NCBI RefSeq assembly: GCF_030052815.1 | Contig: NC_079503.1 | Span: 53,858,735 to 53,922,734 of the forward strand | DNA from: Hevea brasiliensis | Lineage: Eukaryota; Streptophyta; Magnoliopsida; Malpighiales; Euphorbiaceae | DNA: 64,000 bases | Direction: 5' to 3' | Shown here: piece by piece, positions 10,992-24,000 of the stretch | How the letters are laid out: each line of letters opens with the position of its first letter | Position numbering within the stretch: position 1 is the stretch's first letter | Notes under the pieces: model-generated | Seen by the model: only the letters and a program-made list of their open reading frames with translations | The model's database searches: none | What the model was told of the DNA's origin: nothing | Made by a program: the position numbers and the translations under genes

Positions 10992-13900
10992 TGTAACACC
11001 CCTATGTTCGGTAGTGCGTTCTACTGTTCCAGTGATCAGTGTTGTCCGGACAGCTAGGATGCCTAGAACTACACTTCAATATGAGTGAGGAGACATAAAA
11101 TAATGAAATACAAGAAAAGAAAATACAAGAAAAATAAAGGAAAAATAATAACAAAGAAATGTAACCAAGTTAAGCGAGCCGAGAACCCTAGCAATGGGTG
11201 ACCGCACCTGGAAGTCACGGCGTGGAGAGTTGACTAGCCTTGGACTGCAAGAAACCCTGGAAAACATTTTTAAGACTTATAAAGACATCAATTGAAGTAT
11301 AAATGCCATTAGAAATATCAAAGAAAAATTAATTAATTAGTACAAAGAAAAGTGAGAAATCAAAAAACGGACAAAACCCGGTGTTACTGGAAAAATCGGG
11401 AATACAACCCGAACAGGGGCATTGTGGTCATTTGACATCCCGAGTTGTCTTTTGACCTAAATGTCCATTAAAAATAAATGGTAATAAAGTTTGAAAATGC
11501 CATAAAAAAATGAAATATTATGTGTTGTATGAATAAGAAAAATTATGGGTTTAATGTGGAATAATTGAAAGTTAAACATTAACTTCAATTCTTTAATCAC
11601 TTAATGGACCACTATGGGATATCCTAAGAATAGAAAAAACAGAATTGGTCCCACTCACAATCTGCAGCATTCTTTCTACCTCAAATCCTTACTTTGCCGA
11701 ATTCAAGCATCCACACAAACCACCATTGTTGGCCATGGAAGGACCTCCATGCAACCTTGATTAATTCACCTTTTCCACTTGATTCCTTCACTAAAGTTGT
11801 TCTACACAACATGGTCAGTAGATAGGCAACAAGAAAACCAAGTTTTGGAGAGGTTTTGAAGAATTTCTAAAGTGGTAAGTTTGTGTTTTTGGTTAGTGCT
11901 TCATTAAAGTTAGTAAGGAGGTTATGGGTACTTGAATTGTGGAAAGAATTTTGGAATTTAATGTTCTAAGGGAGATGTTTATTTTTGGCAGCCATGGAAA
12001 CACCTTGAAGACAGTTTATTTTTGTTTGTAAATGGTGGATTAAAGGATTGATTAAATGTTTATGTGTGTAGGAAATTAATTGGGTGATGTATACTTAGTA
12101 TATGTGAATGTGTATTGAAATTTAAATGCTTGGAAATTATGGGAATGTAATGCATGAATCGGCAGCCTGGTTGGGTGAACCATAAGGATGTTAATTTATG
12201 TTTGGATTATGGAATATTAATGTTGAATTGTGTTAGTTGTGATGGCAGTTTGGGTATATGTGTGATGGTGTGAAGTTGGACATGTAAATGAGCATGAATA
12301 GGTGACTAAATTGTTGTGATTGATTTTGACAAATTCTGCACTTAATGGTATATGTTGAATGTGATTGTAAGCTGCCAAAATGATCAATAAAATGTTGTGA
12401 AATATGTTTAGGTTAGGGTACAAACCAGAAATGGCATGAAGGTGAAGTTTGGTAAGGGTTAAATGTGATCCTTCATGAGTAATAAAGGAAGTGCAATGGG
12501 GCAGTAGCATTTTGGCCTAGAACCTTAAGTGTGTAGCTCCAATTGGTATGAGACCAATTGGAGGTGAAACTAGGCACAAAATGTGCCAACTTTCATGAAG
12601 GAAGCTTGCCAAAATTCTGTTTGCAAGGTAGTTTGAAAAATGACCAAATCCGGATTAAGTGCAATTGAGGCCTAAAAACTGACCATTTGGGCAGCAGTTA
12701 GTTTTTAGGCCATAACTCACTCAAAACAAGTCCAATTGACCTAACATTTTAACCATGAGTAGCTAAGACCTATATCTACAAGTCTTATGAAGACACCAAA
12801 GCCCAGAAATGACCATAAGCAACTCAAACCGCTTGCACAAGTTCGGATCCAAAAACTGGCCGAACCTAAAATGACCCAAAGTGACCAATTTTGATGCATT
12901 TTGACCAGCAATAGTAAAATGACCATAACTTGGTCTACATAACTCAGAATGACCTGAAATTTTGCCCCGCGTGCAATAAGACATAGATCTACAAGTTTGT
13001 AGTTTTGACCGAAACCCGAAAACCAAGAGAACTAGGTTGTCTGGCTAGGTCAAACTAGTATCCCGGAATCCAACAAGTTGCAATAAAACGCAAAATACAT
13101 GGAAATGAACTTGGTAACATGTACCAACCCTAAAAGACTATTGAATGTGACATGTTAGTAACATTAAAACCTAATTTACCTAGAACGCATCGAGGGTCAA
13201 CATATTAGGTTGACTAAGCAAATAATAGAAATTCAGTGAATTACTTATCAAGCATTATCGTTAGAGACAGTTTAAATGAGTACTGAAACACTTCAAATTG
13301 TGTTTCTCAGTTGGCAAAGACTCAGGGAAGGGAAAGGAAACACTGAGTCAGAGTCAAGAGACAGTTATCAGAGGCTTGTGCACAACTAGTTTTTGAACTG
13401 ATTTTGTTTTGAATATTTCATATAATTAAAGGACATATTTTTCTTATGTATTATGTTCAGCAAGCATTGGATTTAATTCAATGATTATTGAAATTGTTAT
13501 AGTATGTATGAATTTAGCTTTGTGAAATGGTATTTCCATAAGTATTAAGCATTTTTATGGATTGAATAAATTATGTTCTCGAAAATTGTGATAGAACATG
13601 TTTTGAATTGTGATGGTAATTTTCATGGAAAAATGCAAATTTATGATTTGAATTGTGATGAGCATAAAAATTATTGGATATTGGAATTGACTTTGAATCA
13701 AATTATATTGAGATTTATGCTCACTAAAAGGATTGTGATATTGTTTTATATCTCACTATAGATGCTTGACTAGGTTATTACCCGTCTCTCTCATTTGTTG
13801 TGAAGACAATGGAGTTAGTTGTGTTTTGATTGCCATGGTACGTGCACAGGCTTAGATTTTCCTCTGATTTGAGGTTAGATCTAAGTTTATTTTATCGTTA

Positions 13901-15009
13901 TGGCCCTTGCGGAAGATTCATTATTGTGATGGTACTGTGCACGATGATTCGACCTCCCCGACCATAGGGAGTTAGAATCCCATCGAATATGGCCCTTTCG
14001 GATTAGTCTTGCAAAGTTAGTGAGAAAAAGAATAATTTTTGAGATACAGCATGGCTTTTGAGATACAGCATAGTTTTTGAGATACAACATGATTTTTGAG
14101 ACACAGAATGTTTTTGAACAGTAAAGAATTATGATTTCAGTTATGATTTATGTATAATTGATTTTGTTGGAACTACCTTAAATGGTTAGTCATGATTTGA
14201 TAAATTGAATTTCGTGATCAAAGTCATTTTATACAAATGATTTACATTATTGGCAATGAATATTTTGAGTTTTGGAATTTGATGAGTATTCAGATTTCTA
14301 AATTATTTACTGTAAATTTTGTCAATGTATATTGTACTATGTTTTAAATTATAGTTGTGCACCACTGAGTTCACCACTCAGCGATAGCTTTGTATGTTAT
14401 CGCAGGTAAGAAGAGCGTAGAGCAGTGAGTAAGTTTCTTTGAAGACACATTCAAATCAGCTCCAGGTATATCATAGGTATTCCCATGTACATAGGTTTTG
14501 ATGTATGCATGTAATAATATGTATGTAAATTATTTGAGCAGTTGTATAAAAACTCTTGTAAAACATTTTGGTATTTAATTAAATGTAAATTATTGTAAAT
14601 ATAAATTTGAGATTTCATTTACTTGAATAGTTTTGTATTATAAATTTTAAGTCTTGTAATCAATGAAATATTTATTTATGATGAGATTAGTTTGAAAATG
14701 AATTGATTGTTTATTGAGAATTGAATTGTGAATTGAAATGAAGTTATTGAAGTTGTATTTGAGAAAACATATTGGGAGCATTTTCTTTTGCAGGATTGAA
14801 GAATTGTTTTCTCAAAATACATCCGGCACTTTGCCGAAATTTTGAAAAAAATTTTATAACACCAGATATTAATCGATGATTTAAATTTCACGAAATTGTT
14901 TTAAAGTCCCTTGTAGTATATCTAATGGGTTATCGGTAGGCGAAGTACGGTAATTCATTAGGTGTACTATGGGATCATGTTACATCTTACAGGGGAGGAG
15001 GGTGTGACA
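10992..15009 (+). mobile_element. Element A 5' LTR (4.0 kb)
   Basis: It runs TGTAACACCCC...GGGTGTGACA. It carries the palindrome pair CCAATTGG near 12540-12560 and the GGCACAAAATGTGCC hairpin at 12573-12587. An array of 20-base units of the type 'tttttgagatacagcatg' lies at about 14037-14105. Unlike the 3' LTR it has a single copy of the 2.4 kb block (about 12098-14465) and a single copy of the 35-base 'gattcgacctcc' unit near 13948. Confidence 0.9.
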
Positions 15010-15016
15010 TGTTTTG

Positions 15017-15028
15017 CGATATCAGAGC
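15017..15028 (+). promoter_or_regulatory. Primer binding site of element A (decayed, tRNA-iMet type)
   Basis: CGATATCAGAGC lies seven bases after the LTR end, where element J has TGGTATCAGAGC eight bases from its LTR. TGG has become CGA, weakening pairing with the 3' end of initiator Met-tRNA. Confidence 0.75.
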
Positions 15029-15195
15029 AATAGTTTTAAAGTAAATTTCGAACTGTGAATTTGAAATATTTTTGTCGATAACTACAATTGCTCAAATGTT
15101 TGATACATATAGTACATTTACATCATAAATATGAACTATTGGAGAGGAATCTCCTTATGTTGGTTGTACAGGAATAGAAAATCTTGTGAAAAGAT
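15029..15195 (+). other. Untranslated leader of element A
   Basis: Short segment between primer site and gag. It corresponds to the J leader at 48404-48573, which is similar in sequence around 'gttgtattatg/tttgatacatatagtaca'. Confidence 0.5.
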
Positions 15196-15966
15196 ATGGA
15201 AGAGAGGAATGAGACAATAGAACAGTCCGTGATGGCAAAAGTACAAGTTGAGGCCCCAACTCTACAAAGTGTCAAAGGCCCGACAGTACCAGTTTTACCA
15301 GTACAAATTACTGCACAAATGGCCCAGCAAATGGCCACTTTCTTCTAACAAATGGCTGATAATCTATCAGCCCAAGCCCAAGTACAGACCCAACCCCCAC
15401 AAGGGCAGTGTGAAATAGAAAAGAGGGAGAAATCTACAGGTCAGAACTCGAGCAGTAATTTGGGGAAGAGAAAAGAATTTGAGGAACCCCGCTCTCTGAG
15501 ATATGATAGAGGCGGATCATCAGGGCAGAGAACACCAAGATCTAGTCGTCGAACAACCAGAAGTTCCTATTCTGCCCGTTTCTGCCATGTTTATGGTAAA
15601 CTACATGGAGTTTTTTGTGGTAAGGCCTCTGGAGCCAGCTACAATTGTGGAAAACTTGGACACTTTGCTAAAGATTGTACTAGAGCACCTCGATCTGCTC
15701 TCCGGAGTTCACAGACCGTCAGTCAGAGTCGAGATAGAAATAGAGTTGGTACTCCTCACCACTATAACACAGTGAATCAACCTGAATATAGTAGCGCACC
15801 AGTCAAAGGGTCCACTATGCGCCAAGGAGAAAGAGCAGAAACTTCAAATATAGCTGCTGGTAAGTTCTTAATTTTTGAAGGAAACAATGAGTTATTATTT
15901 GATCCCAGCACTACTTATTTATATATTAGTATTAGAATTCTATGTTTTGTTGCTATTCCTTTATAG
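15196..15966 (+). pseudogene. Element A gag with protease start, internally deleted
   Basis: Translation from ATG 15196 gives MEERNETIEQSV, matching the J start MEEGDRSVDQSI. An in-frame TAA lies at 15346-15348, at the same codon as in J, followed by QMADNLSAQAQVQTQPPQ. The central gag domain that J has (around KYGATEFKG...WL.R) is missing: the Gln-rich start passes straight into the basic region and zinc knuckle. The knuckle reads SYNCGKLGHFAKDC, so the first Cys is Ser. The end reads LLFDPSTTYLYIS, a damaged protease active site (the family has [10 protein letters not shown]) with the Gly lost, followed by a stop. Gag would form the virus-like particle; this one should not. Confidence 0.8.
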
Positions 15967-16894
15967 GGGAATAAATTTTGATGCGTTAGTGACTAGTCTT
16001 TGAGGATCAAAACTACAATAACAAGTATGATTGACATTAATTTTGGAAGAATTGTTGGCTAAAAGTATTTTCTAACATACCATAAATTATAAAGCTAATT
16101 GGCGAGCCTACTTAATGTAAGGCAAGAGGACCTAAAAGTAAGTTACAGTAATAGAATTGCTCTAGATGAGGGCAAAGATGTTACTGTTAGTAATTATTAA
16201 TGAATATTGTAATCAGAATCAGTTTAGGATATTAGTGGATTCGAGAAAGATAAGATGTTAGAAAACCTATTCCATTTGGTTATAACGTAGTGACTATATA
16301 ATGTTCTCGATGTTTGTATTGTAAGCTGCAGATTACAGTACCGACACGGGATTATTGTGTAGAGCTACGTGCTTCCTCGTGGTGCAATAAACTAAGAATA
16401 TTTGTAAGTATTCTATAAATTAATACAGTTATGCCCGAATAGAGTACTATTACGGGAAATAAATGTAAAAAGTTTAGTCAGAAATTTAAAACTTCAGAAC
16501 TAGCCTATCAAAAGACTACACTTGTAAGTAGCTGGAGTCAATGACTCTGTTACATTTATAGGTAGCTGGAGTCAATGACTCTGTTACATTAATGTGAACT
16601 ACCTGTACCACAGTAATTGCTATAAGGTTAGAGATATCAGTACGACTTATCATCCTCAGACGAATGGACAGTCGAAACAAGTGATTCAGGTAAATTTTGA
16701 AACTCATTGAGCTTTTATAAATAATGAAATGAAATGATAATAATAATCTGTAAAATGTAATAAGCCCTCGAGAAAATATTGAGAACTTGTGTCCTTGAAT
16801 CCAAGGGGAGATGGGACAGATACATCCCACTAACAGAATTTGTATACAATAATAAGTAACAAGCTAGCATACAAATGGCACCCTATGAAACAAT
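15967..16894 (+). other. Scrambled internal region of element A
   Basis: This replaces protease, RT and RNase H. I recognise no RT motif. Near 16640-16690 there is YHPQTNGQSKQVIQ, an integrase fragment in the HPQTDGQ region. Near 16785-16890 comes the following part of integrase (RWDRYIPLTEFVYNN). Both lie upstream of the integrase core that starts at 16895, so they are out of order and probably come from another gypsy copy. A 34-base tandem duplication is at 16528-16595. Confidence 0.6.
16528..16595 (+). repeat. 34-base tandem duplication
   Basis: The unit 'gtagctggagtcaatgactc' plus 'tgttacatt' occurs at 16528 and again 34 bases later at 16562, nearly identical. Confidence 0.85.
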
Positions 16895-17959
16895 GTAAGG
16901 GAATGGATAACTATGGATTTTGTGATGAGACTTTCGAAGACACAGAATAGTCATGATGCAGTATGGGTTATAGTTGACAGACTAACCAAGTCTAATCACT
17001 TTTTGCCAGTCCGGATGGACTATAGCCTGGAAAGATTGGCTAGATTGTACATAAATGAAATTATAAAATTGCATGGAGTGCCAGTATCAATTGTATCTGA
17101 CAGAGATCCTAGGTTCACTTCTAGATTCTGGGGTAGTCTTCAGAGAACCCTAGGAACTAGATTGAACTTCAGCACAGCATTCCACCCACAGATAGATGGC
17201 CAGTCTGAGAGGATAATTTAGATATTGGAGGATATGCTACGGGCTTGTGTGATTGAGATTAAAGGTAGTTGGGATATACACTTGCCTTTGATTGAGTTTG
17301 CTTATAACAACAGCTACTAATCAAGCATTGGGATGCCTCCATATGAAGCTTTGTATGGCAAGAAGTGCAGAACTCCCCTATGTTGGGATGAAGTAGGCGA
17401 AAGGAAGATGATTGGGCTAGAAATTATTTAGCAGACAGAGGAAAAGATCAGATTGAACAAAGATAGACTCAAGGTTGCATCAGACCGTCAGAAGTCCTAT
17501 GTTGGTCTGAAGAAAAGAGATATTGAATATGCAGTGGGTGATAAGGTATTCCTCAAAGTTCTCCTTGGAAGAGGATTATGAGATTTGGCAGAAAGGGGAA
17601 ACTGAGTCCTCGTTACATCGGACCATATAAGGTTCTGGAAAGAGTGGGTCCTTTGGCATATCGGTTGGCATTACCTCCGGAGTTAGCAAGGATACACAGT
17701 GTCTTTTCATGTGTCCATGTTAATGAGGTACAGATCAGACCCATCTCATGTACTATCAGTTGAAGAGATTGAGTTAAATCCAGACCTCTCCTATGAGGAA
17801 GAACCCATAAAAATTATGGCATATGAGGTGAAGCAGCTGAGGAATAAACAGATACACCTGGTTAAAGTGCTGTGGATCCATCATTCAGGCCAGGAAGCTA
17901 CTTGGGAACGTGAAGAGGAAATGAGGAGACAGCACCCACAGCTGTTCAGAGACTAATGC
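16895..17959 (+). pseudogene. Element A integrase core and chromodomain, broken
   Basis: From 16913 the frame reads [45 protein letters not shown] and [13 protein letters not shown]. It therefore holds the D, D and E catalytic positions of a gypsy integrase, then stops at TAG 17219 (family has Gln). Later pieces give the GPY/F module ([21 protein letters not shown]) and a chromodomain tail (EEEPIKIMAYEVKQLRNKQ ... TWEREEEMRRQ), ending at TAA 17954-17956. At least two more stops (near 17320 and 17431) and two frameshifts (near 17560 and 17705) break it. The N-terminal HHCC zinc finger is absent. The chromodomain in intact relatives steers insertion to heterochromatin. Confidence 0.85.
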
Positions 17960-17989
17960 CAGGTAAAATTTCGAGACGAAATTTATTTT

Positions 17990-18007
17990 AAGGGGGGGGG
18001 GGGAGAA
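17990..18007 (+). promoter_or_regulatory. Polypurine tract of element A
   Basis: AA, then twelve G, then AGAA directly before the 3' LTR: the plus-strand primer site. The G run is longer than in J (seven to eight). Confidence 0.85.
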
Positions 18008-18008
18008 T

Positions 18009-21000
18009 TGTAACACCCCTATGTTCGGTAGTGCATTATACTGTTCCAGTGATCAATGTTGTTCGGACAGCTAAGATGCCTAGAACTACACTTCGATATG
18101 AGTGAGGAGACATAAAATAATGAAATGCAAGAAAAGAAAATACAAGAAAAATAAAGGAAAAATAATAACAAAGAAATGTAACCAAGTTAAGCGAGCTGAG
18201 AACCCTGGCGATGGGTGATCGCACCGGGAACTCACGGCGTGGACCGTTGACTAGCCCTGGACTGCGGGGAACCCTGGAAAACATTTTTAAGACTTATAGA
18301 GACATCAAATGAAGTATAAATGCCATTACAAATATCAAAGAAAAATTAATTAATTAGTACAAAGAAAAGTGAGACATCGAAAAACGAACAAAACCTGGTG
18401 TTACTGGAAAAATCGGGAATACAACCCGAACAGGGGCATTGTGGTCATTTGACATCCCGAGTTGTCTTTTGACCTAAATGTCCATTAAAAATAAATGGTA
18501 ATAAAGTTTGAAAATGCCATAAAAAATGAAATATTATGTGTTGTATGAATAAGAAAAATTATGGGTTTAATGTGGAATAAATGAAAGTTAAACATTAACT
18601 TCAATTCTTTAATCACTTAATGGACCACTATGGGATATCCTAAGAATAAAAAAAACAGAATTGGTCCCACTCACAATCTGCAGCATTCTTTCTTCCTCAA
18701 ATCCTCACTTTGCTGAATTCAAGCATCCACACAAACCACCATTGTTGGCCACGAAAGGACCTCCATGCAACCTTGATTAATTCACCTTTTCCACTTGATT
18801 CCTTCACTAAAGTTGTTCTACACAACATGGGCAGTAGATAGGAAACAAGAAAACCAAGTTTTGGAGAGGTTTTGAAGAATTTCCAAAGTGGTAAGTTTGT
18901 GTTTTTGGTTAGTGCTTCATTAAAGTTAGTAAGGAGGTTATGGGTACTTGAATTGTGGAAAGAATTTTGGAGTTTATGTTCTAAGGGAGATGTTTATTTT
19001 TGACAGCCATGGAAACACCTTGAAGACAGTTTATTTTTGCTTGTAAATGGTGGATTAAAGGATTGATTAAATGTTTATGTGTGTAGGAAATTAATTGGGT
19101 GATGTATACTTAGTATATGTGAATGTGTATGGAAATTTGAATGCTTGGAAATTATGGGAATGTAATGCATGAATCGACAGCCTGGTTGGGTTAACCATAA
19201 GGATGTTAATTTATGTTTAGATTATGGAATATTAATTTTGAATTGTGTTAGTTGTGATGGCAGTTTGGGTATATGTGTGATGGTGTGAAGTTGGACATGT
19301 AAATGAGCATGAATAGGTGACTAAATTGTTGTGATTGATTTTGACAAATTCTGCACTTAATGGTGTATGTTGAATGTGATTGTAAGCTGCCAAAATGATC
19401 AATAAAATTTTGTGAAATATGTTTAGGTTAGGGTACAAACCAGAAATGGCATGAAGGTGAAGTTTGGTAAGGGTTAAAGGTGATCGTTGATGAGTAATAA
19501 AGGAAGTGCAATAGGGCAGTAGCATTTTGGCCTAGAACCTTAAGTGTGTAGCTCCAAATGGTATGAGACCAATTGGAGGTGAAACTAGGCACAAAATGTG
19601 CCAACTTTCATGAAGGAAGCTTTCTAAAATTCTGTCTGCAAGGTAGTTTGAAAAATGACCAAATCCGGATTAAGTGCAATTACAGCCTAAAAACTGACCA
19701 TTTGGGCAACAGTTAGTTTTTAGGCCATAACTCACTCAAAACAAGTCCAATTAACCTTAAATTTTAACCATGAATAGTTAAGACCTATATCTACAAGTAT
19801 TATGAAGACACCAAAGCCCAAAAATGACCATAAGTAAGTCAAACAGCTTGCACAATTTCGGGTCCAAAAACTAGCTGAACCTAAAATGACCCACAGTGAC
19901 CAATTTTGATGCATTTTGACCAGCAATAGTAAAATTACCATAACATGGTCTACATAACTCATAATGACCTGAAATTTTTCCCTGCGTGCAATAAGTCATA
20001 GATCTACAAGTTTGTAGTTTTGACCAAAACCCGAAAACTGAGAGAACTAGGTCGTCCGGCTAGGTCAAACTAGTATCCCGGAATCCAACAAGTTTCAATA
20101 AAACGCAAAATACATGGAAATGAACTTGGTAACATGTACCAACCCTAAAAAACTATTGAATGTGACATGTTAGTAACATTAAAACCTAATTTACCTAGAA
20201 CGCATCGAGGGTCAACATATTAGGTTGACTAAGCAAATAATAGAAATTCAGTGAATTACTTATCAAGCATTATCGTTAGAGACAGTTTAAATGAGTACTG
20301 AAACACTTCAAATTGAGTTTCTCAGTTAGCAAAGACTAAGGGAAGGGAAAGGAAACACTGAGTCAGAGTCAAGAGACAGTTATCAGAGGTTTGTGCACAA
20401 CTAGTTTTTAACTGATTTTGTTTTGAATATTTCATATGATTAAATGACATATTTTTCTTATGTATTATGTTCAGCAAGCATTGGATTTAATTCAATGATT
20501 ATTGAAATTGTTATAGTATGTATGAATTTAGCTTTGTGAAATGGTATTTCCATAAGTATTAAGCATTTTTATGGATTGAATAAATTATGTTCTGGAAAAT
20601 TGTGATAGAACATGTTTTGAATTGTGATGGTAATTTTCATGGAAAAATGCAAATTTATGACTTGAATTGTGATGAGCATAAAAATTATTGGATATTGGAA
20701 TTGACTTTGAATCAAATTATATTGAGATTTATGCTCACTAAAAGGATTGTGATATTGTTTCATATCTCACTATAGATGCTTGACTAGGTTATTACCCGTC
20801 TCTCTCATTTGTTGAGAAGAGAATGGAGTTAGTTGTGTTTTGATTACCATGGTACGTGCACAGGCTTAGATTTTCCTCTGATTTGAGGTTAGATCTAAGT
20901 TTATTTTATCGTTATGGCCCTTGTGGAAGATTCATTATTGTGATAATATTGTGCACGATGATTCGACCTCCCCGACCATAGGGAGTTAGAATCTGATTCG

Positions 21001-24000
21001 ACCTTCCTGACCATAGGGAGTTAGAATCACATCGAATATGGCCCTTTCGGATTAGTCTTGCATTGTTGGTGAGATAAAGAATGATTTTTGAGATACAGCA
21101 TGGCTTTTGAGATACAGCATGGTTTTTGAGATACAACATGATTTTTGAGACACATAATGTTTTTGAACAGTAAAGAATTATGATTTCATTTATGATTTAT
21201 TTATAATTGATTTTGTTGGAACTGCCTTAATGGTTAGTCATGATTTGATAAATTGAATTTCGTGATCAAAGTCATTTTATACAAATGATTTACATTATTG
21301 GCAATGAATATTTTGAGTTTTGGAATTTGATCAATATTCAGATTTCCAAATTATTTACTGTAAATTTTGTCAATGTATATTGTACTATGTTTTAATTTAT
21401 AGTTGTACACCACTGAGTTCACCACTCAGCGATAGCTTTGTATGTTGTCGCAGGTAAGAAGAGCATAGAGCAGTGAGTAAGTTTCTTTGAAGACATATTC
21501 AAATCAGCTCCAGGTATATGTGAATGTGTATGGAAATTTGAATGCTTGAAAATTATGGGAATGTAATGCATGAATCGACAGCCTGGTTGGGTTAACCATA
21601 AGGATGTTAATTTATGTTTGGATTATGGAATATTAATTTTGAATTGTGTTAGTTGTGATGGCAGTTTGGGTATATGTGTGATGGTGTGAAGTTGGACATG
21701 TAAATGAGCATGAATAGGTGACTAAATTGTTGTGATTGATTTTGACAAATTATGCACTTAATGATGTATGTTGGATGTGATTGTAAGCTGCCAAAATGAT
21801 CAATAAAATGTTTTGAAATATGTTTAGGTTAGGGTACAAACCAGAAATGGCATGAAGGTGAAGTTTGGTAAGGGTTAAAGGTGATCGTTGATGAGTAATA
21901 AAGGAAGTGCAATAGGGTAGTAGCATTTTGGCCTAGAACCTTAAGTGTGTAGCTCCAAATGGTATGAGACCAATTGGAGGTGAAACTAGGCACAAAATGT
22001 GCCAACTTTCATGAAGGAAGCTTGCTAAAATTCTGTTTGCAAGGTAGTTTGAAAAATGACCAAATCCGGATTAAGTGCAATTAAGGCCTAAAAACTAACC
22101 ATTTGGGCAGTAGTTAGTGTTTAGGCCATAACTCACTCAAAACAAGTCCAATTGACCTGAAATTTTAACCATGAATAGTTAAGACCTATATCTACAAGTA
22201 TTATGAAGATACCAAAGCCCAGAAATGACTATAAGCAAGTCATACAGCTTGCACAAATTCGGATCCAAAAACTGGCCGAACCTAAAATGACCCAAAGTGA
22301 CCAATTTTGATGCATTTTGACCAGCAATAGTAAAATGACCATAACTTGGTCTACATAACTCAGAATGACCTGAAATTTTGCCCTGCGTGCAATAAGACAT
22401 AGATCTACAAGTTTGTAATTTTGACCAAAACCCGAAAACCTAGAGAACTAGGTCGTCCGGCTAGGTCAAACTAGTATCCCGGAATCCAGCAAGTTGCAAT
22501 AAAACGCAAAATACATGGAAATGAACTTGGTAACATGTACCAACCCTAAAAGACTATTGAATGTGACATGTTAGTAACATTAAAACCTAATTTACCTAGA
22601 AAGCATCGAGGGTCAACATATTAGGTTGACTAAGCAAATAATAGAAATTCAGTGAATTACTTATCTAGTATTATCGTTAGAGACAGTTTAAATGAGTACT
22701 GAAACACTTCAAATTGTGTTTCTCAGTTAGCAAAGAATCAGGGAAGGGAAAGGAAACACTGAGTCAGATCAAGAGACAGTTATCAGAGGTTTGTGCACAA
22801 CTAGTTTTTAACTGTTTTTTTTTTTTTTGAATATTTCATATGATTAATTGACATATTTTTCTTATGTATTATGTTCAGCAAGCATTGGATTTAATTCAAT
22901 GATTATTGAAATTGTTATAGTATGTATGAATTTAGCTTTGTGAAATTGTATTTCCATAAGTATTAAGCATTGTTATGGATTGAATAAATTATGTTATGGA
23001 AAATTGTGATAGAACATGTTTTGAATTGTGATGGTAATTTTCATGGAAAAATGCAAATTTATGATTTGAATTGTGACGAGCATAAAAATTATTGGATATT
23101 GGAATTGACTTTGAATCAAATTATATTGTGATTTATGCTCACTAAAAGGATTGTGATATTATTTTATATCTCACTATAGATGCTTGACTAGGTTATTACC
23201 CGTCTCTCTCATTTGTTGAGAAGACAATGGAGTTAGTTGTGTTTTGATTACCATGGTATGTGCATAGGCTTAGATTTTCCTCTGATTTGAGGTTAGATCT
23301 AAGTTCATTTTATCATTATGGCCCTTGCAGAAGATTCGTTATTGTGATGGTACTGTGCACGATGATTCGACCTCCCCGACCATAGGGAGTTAGAATCTGA
23401 TTCGACCTCCTCGATCATAGGGAGTTAGAATCACATCGAATATGGCCCTTTCGGATTAGTCTTGCATAGTTAGTGAGATAAAGAATGATTTTTGAGATAC
23501 AGCATGGTTTTTGAGATACAGCGTGGTTTTTGAGATACAGCATGGTTTTTGAGATACAACATGATTTTTGAGACACAGAATGTTTTTGAACAGTAAAGAA
23601 TTATGATTTCAGTTATGATTTATGTATAATTGATTTTGTTGGAACTACCTTAAATGGTTAGTCATGATTTGATAAATTGAATTTCGTGATCAAAGTCATT
23701 TTATACAAATGATTTACATTATTGGCAATGAATATTTTGAGTTTTGGAATTTGATGAGTATTCAGATTTCCAAATTATTTACTGTAAATTTTGTCAATGT
23801 ATATTGTACTATGTTTTAAATTATAGTTGTGCACCACTGAGTTCACCACTCAGCGATAGCTTTGTATGCTGTCGCAGGTAAGAAGAACATAGAGCAGTGA
23901 GTAAGTTTCTTTGAAGACACATTCAAATCAGCTCCAGGTATACATAGGTATACCCATGTACATAGGTTTTGATGTATGCATGTAATAATATGTATGTAAA

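Noticed and set aside
13946..14105. Short regular repeats as a CRISPR array
   Set aside because: Adjacent 20-base units without spacers in a plant LTR; no cas genes and a eukaryotic context.
17990..18007. G-run as a G-quadruplex control element
   Set aside because: Its position directly before the LTR makes it the polypurine tract; the run is only longer than usual.
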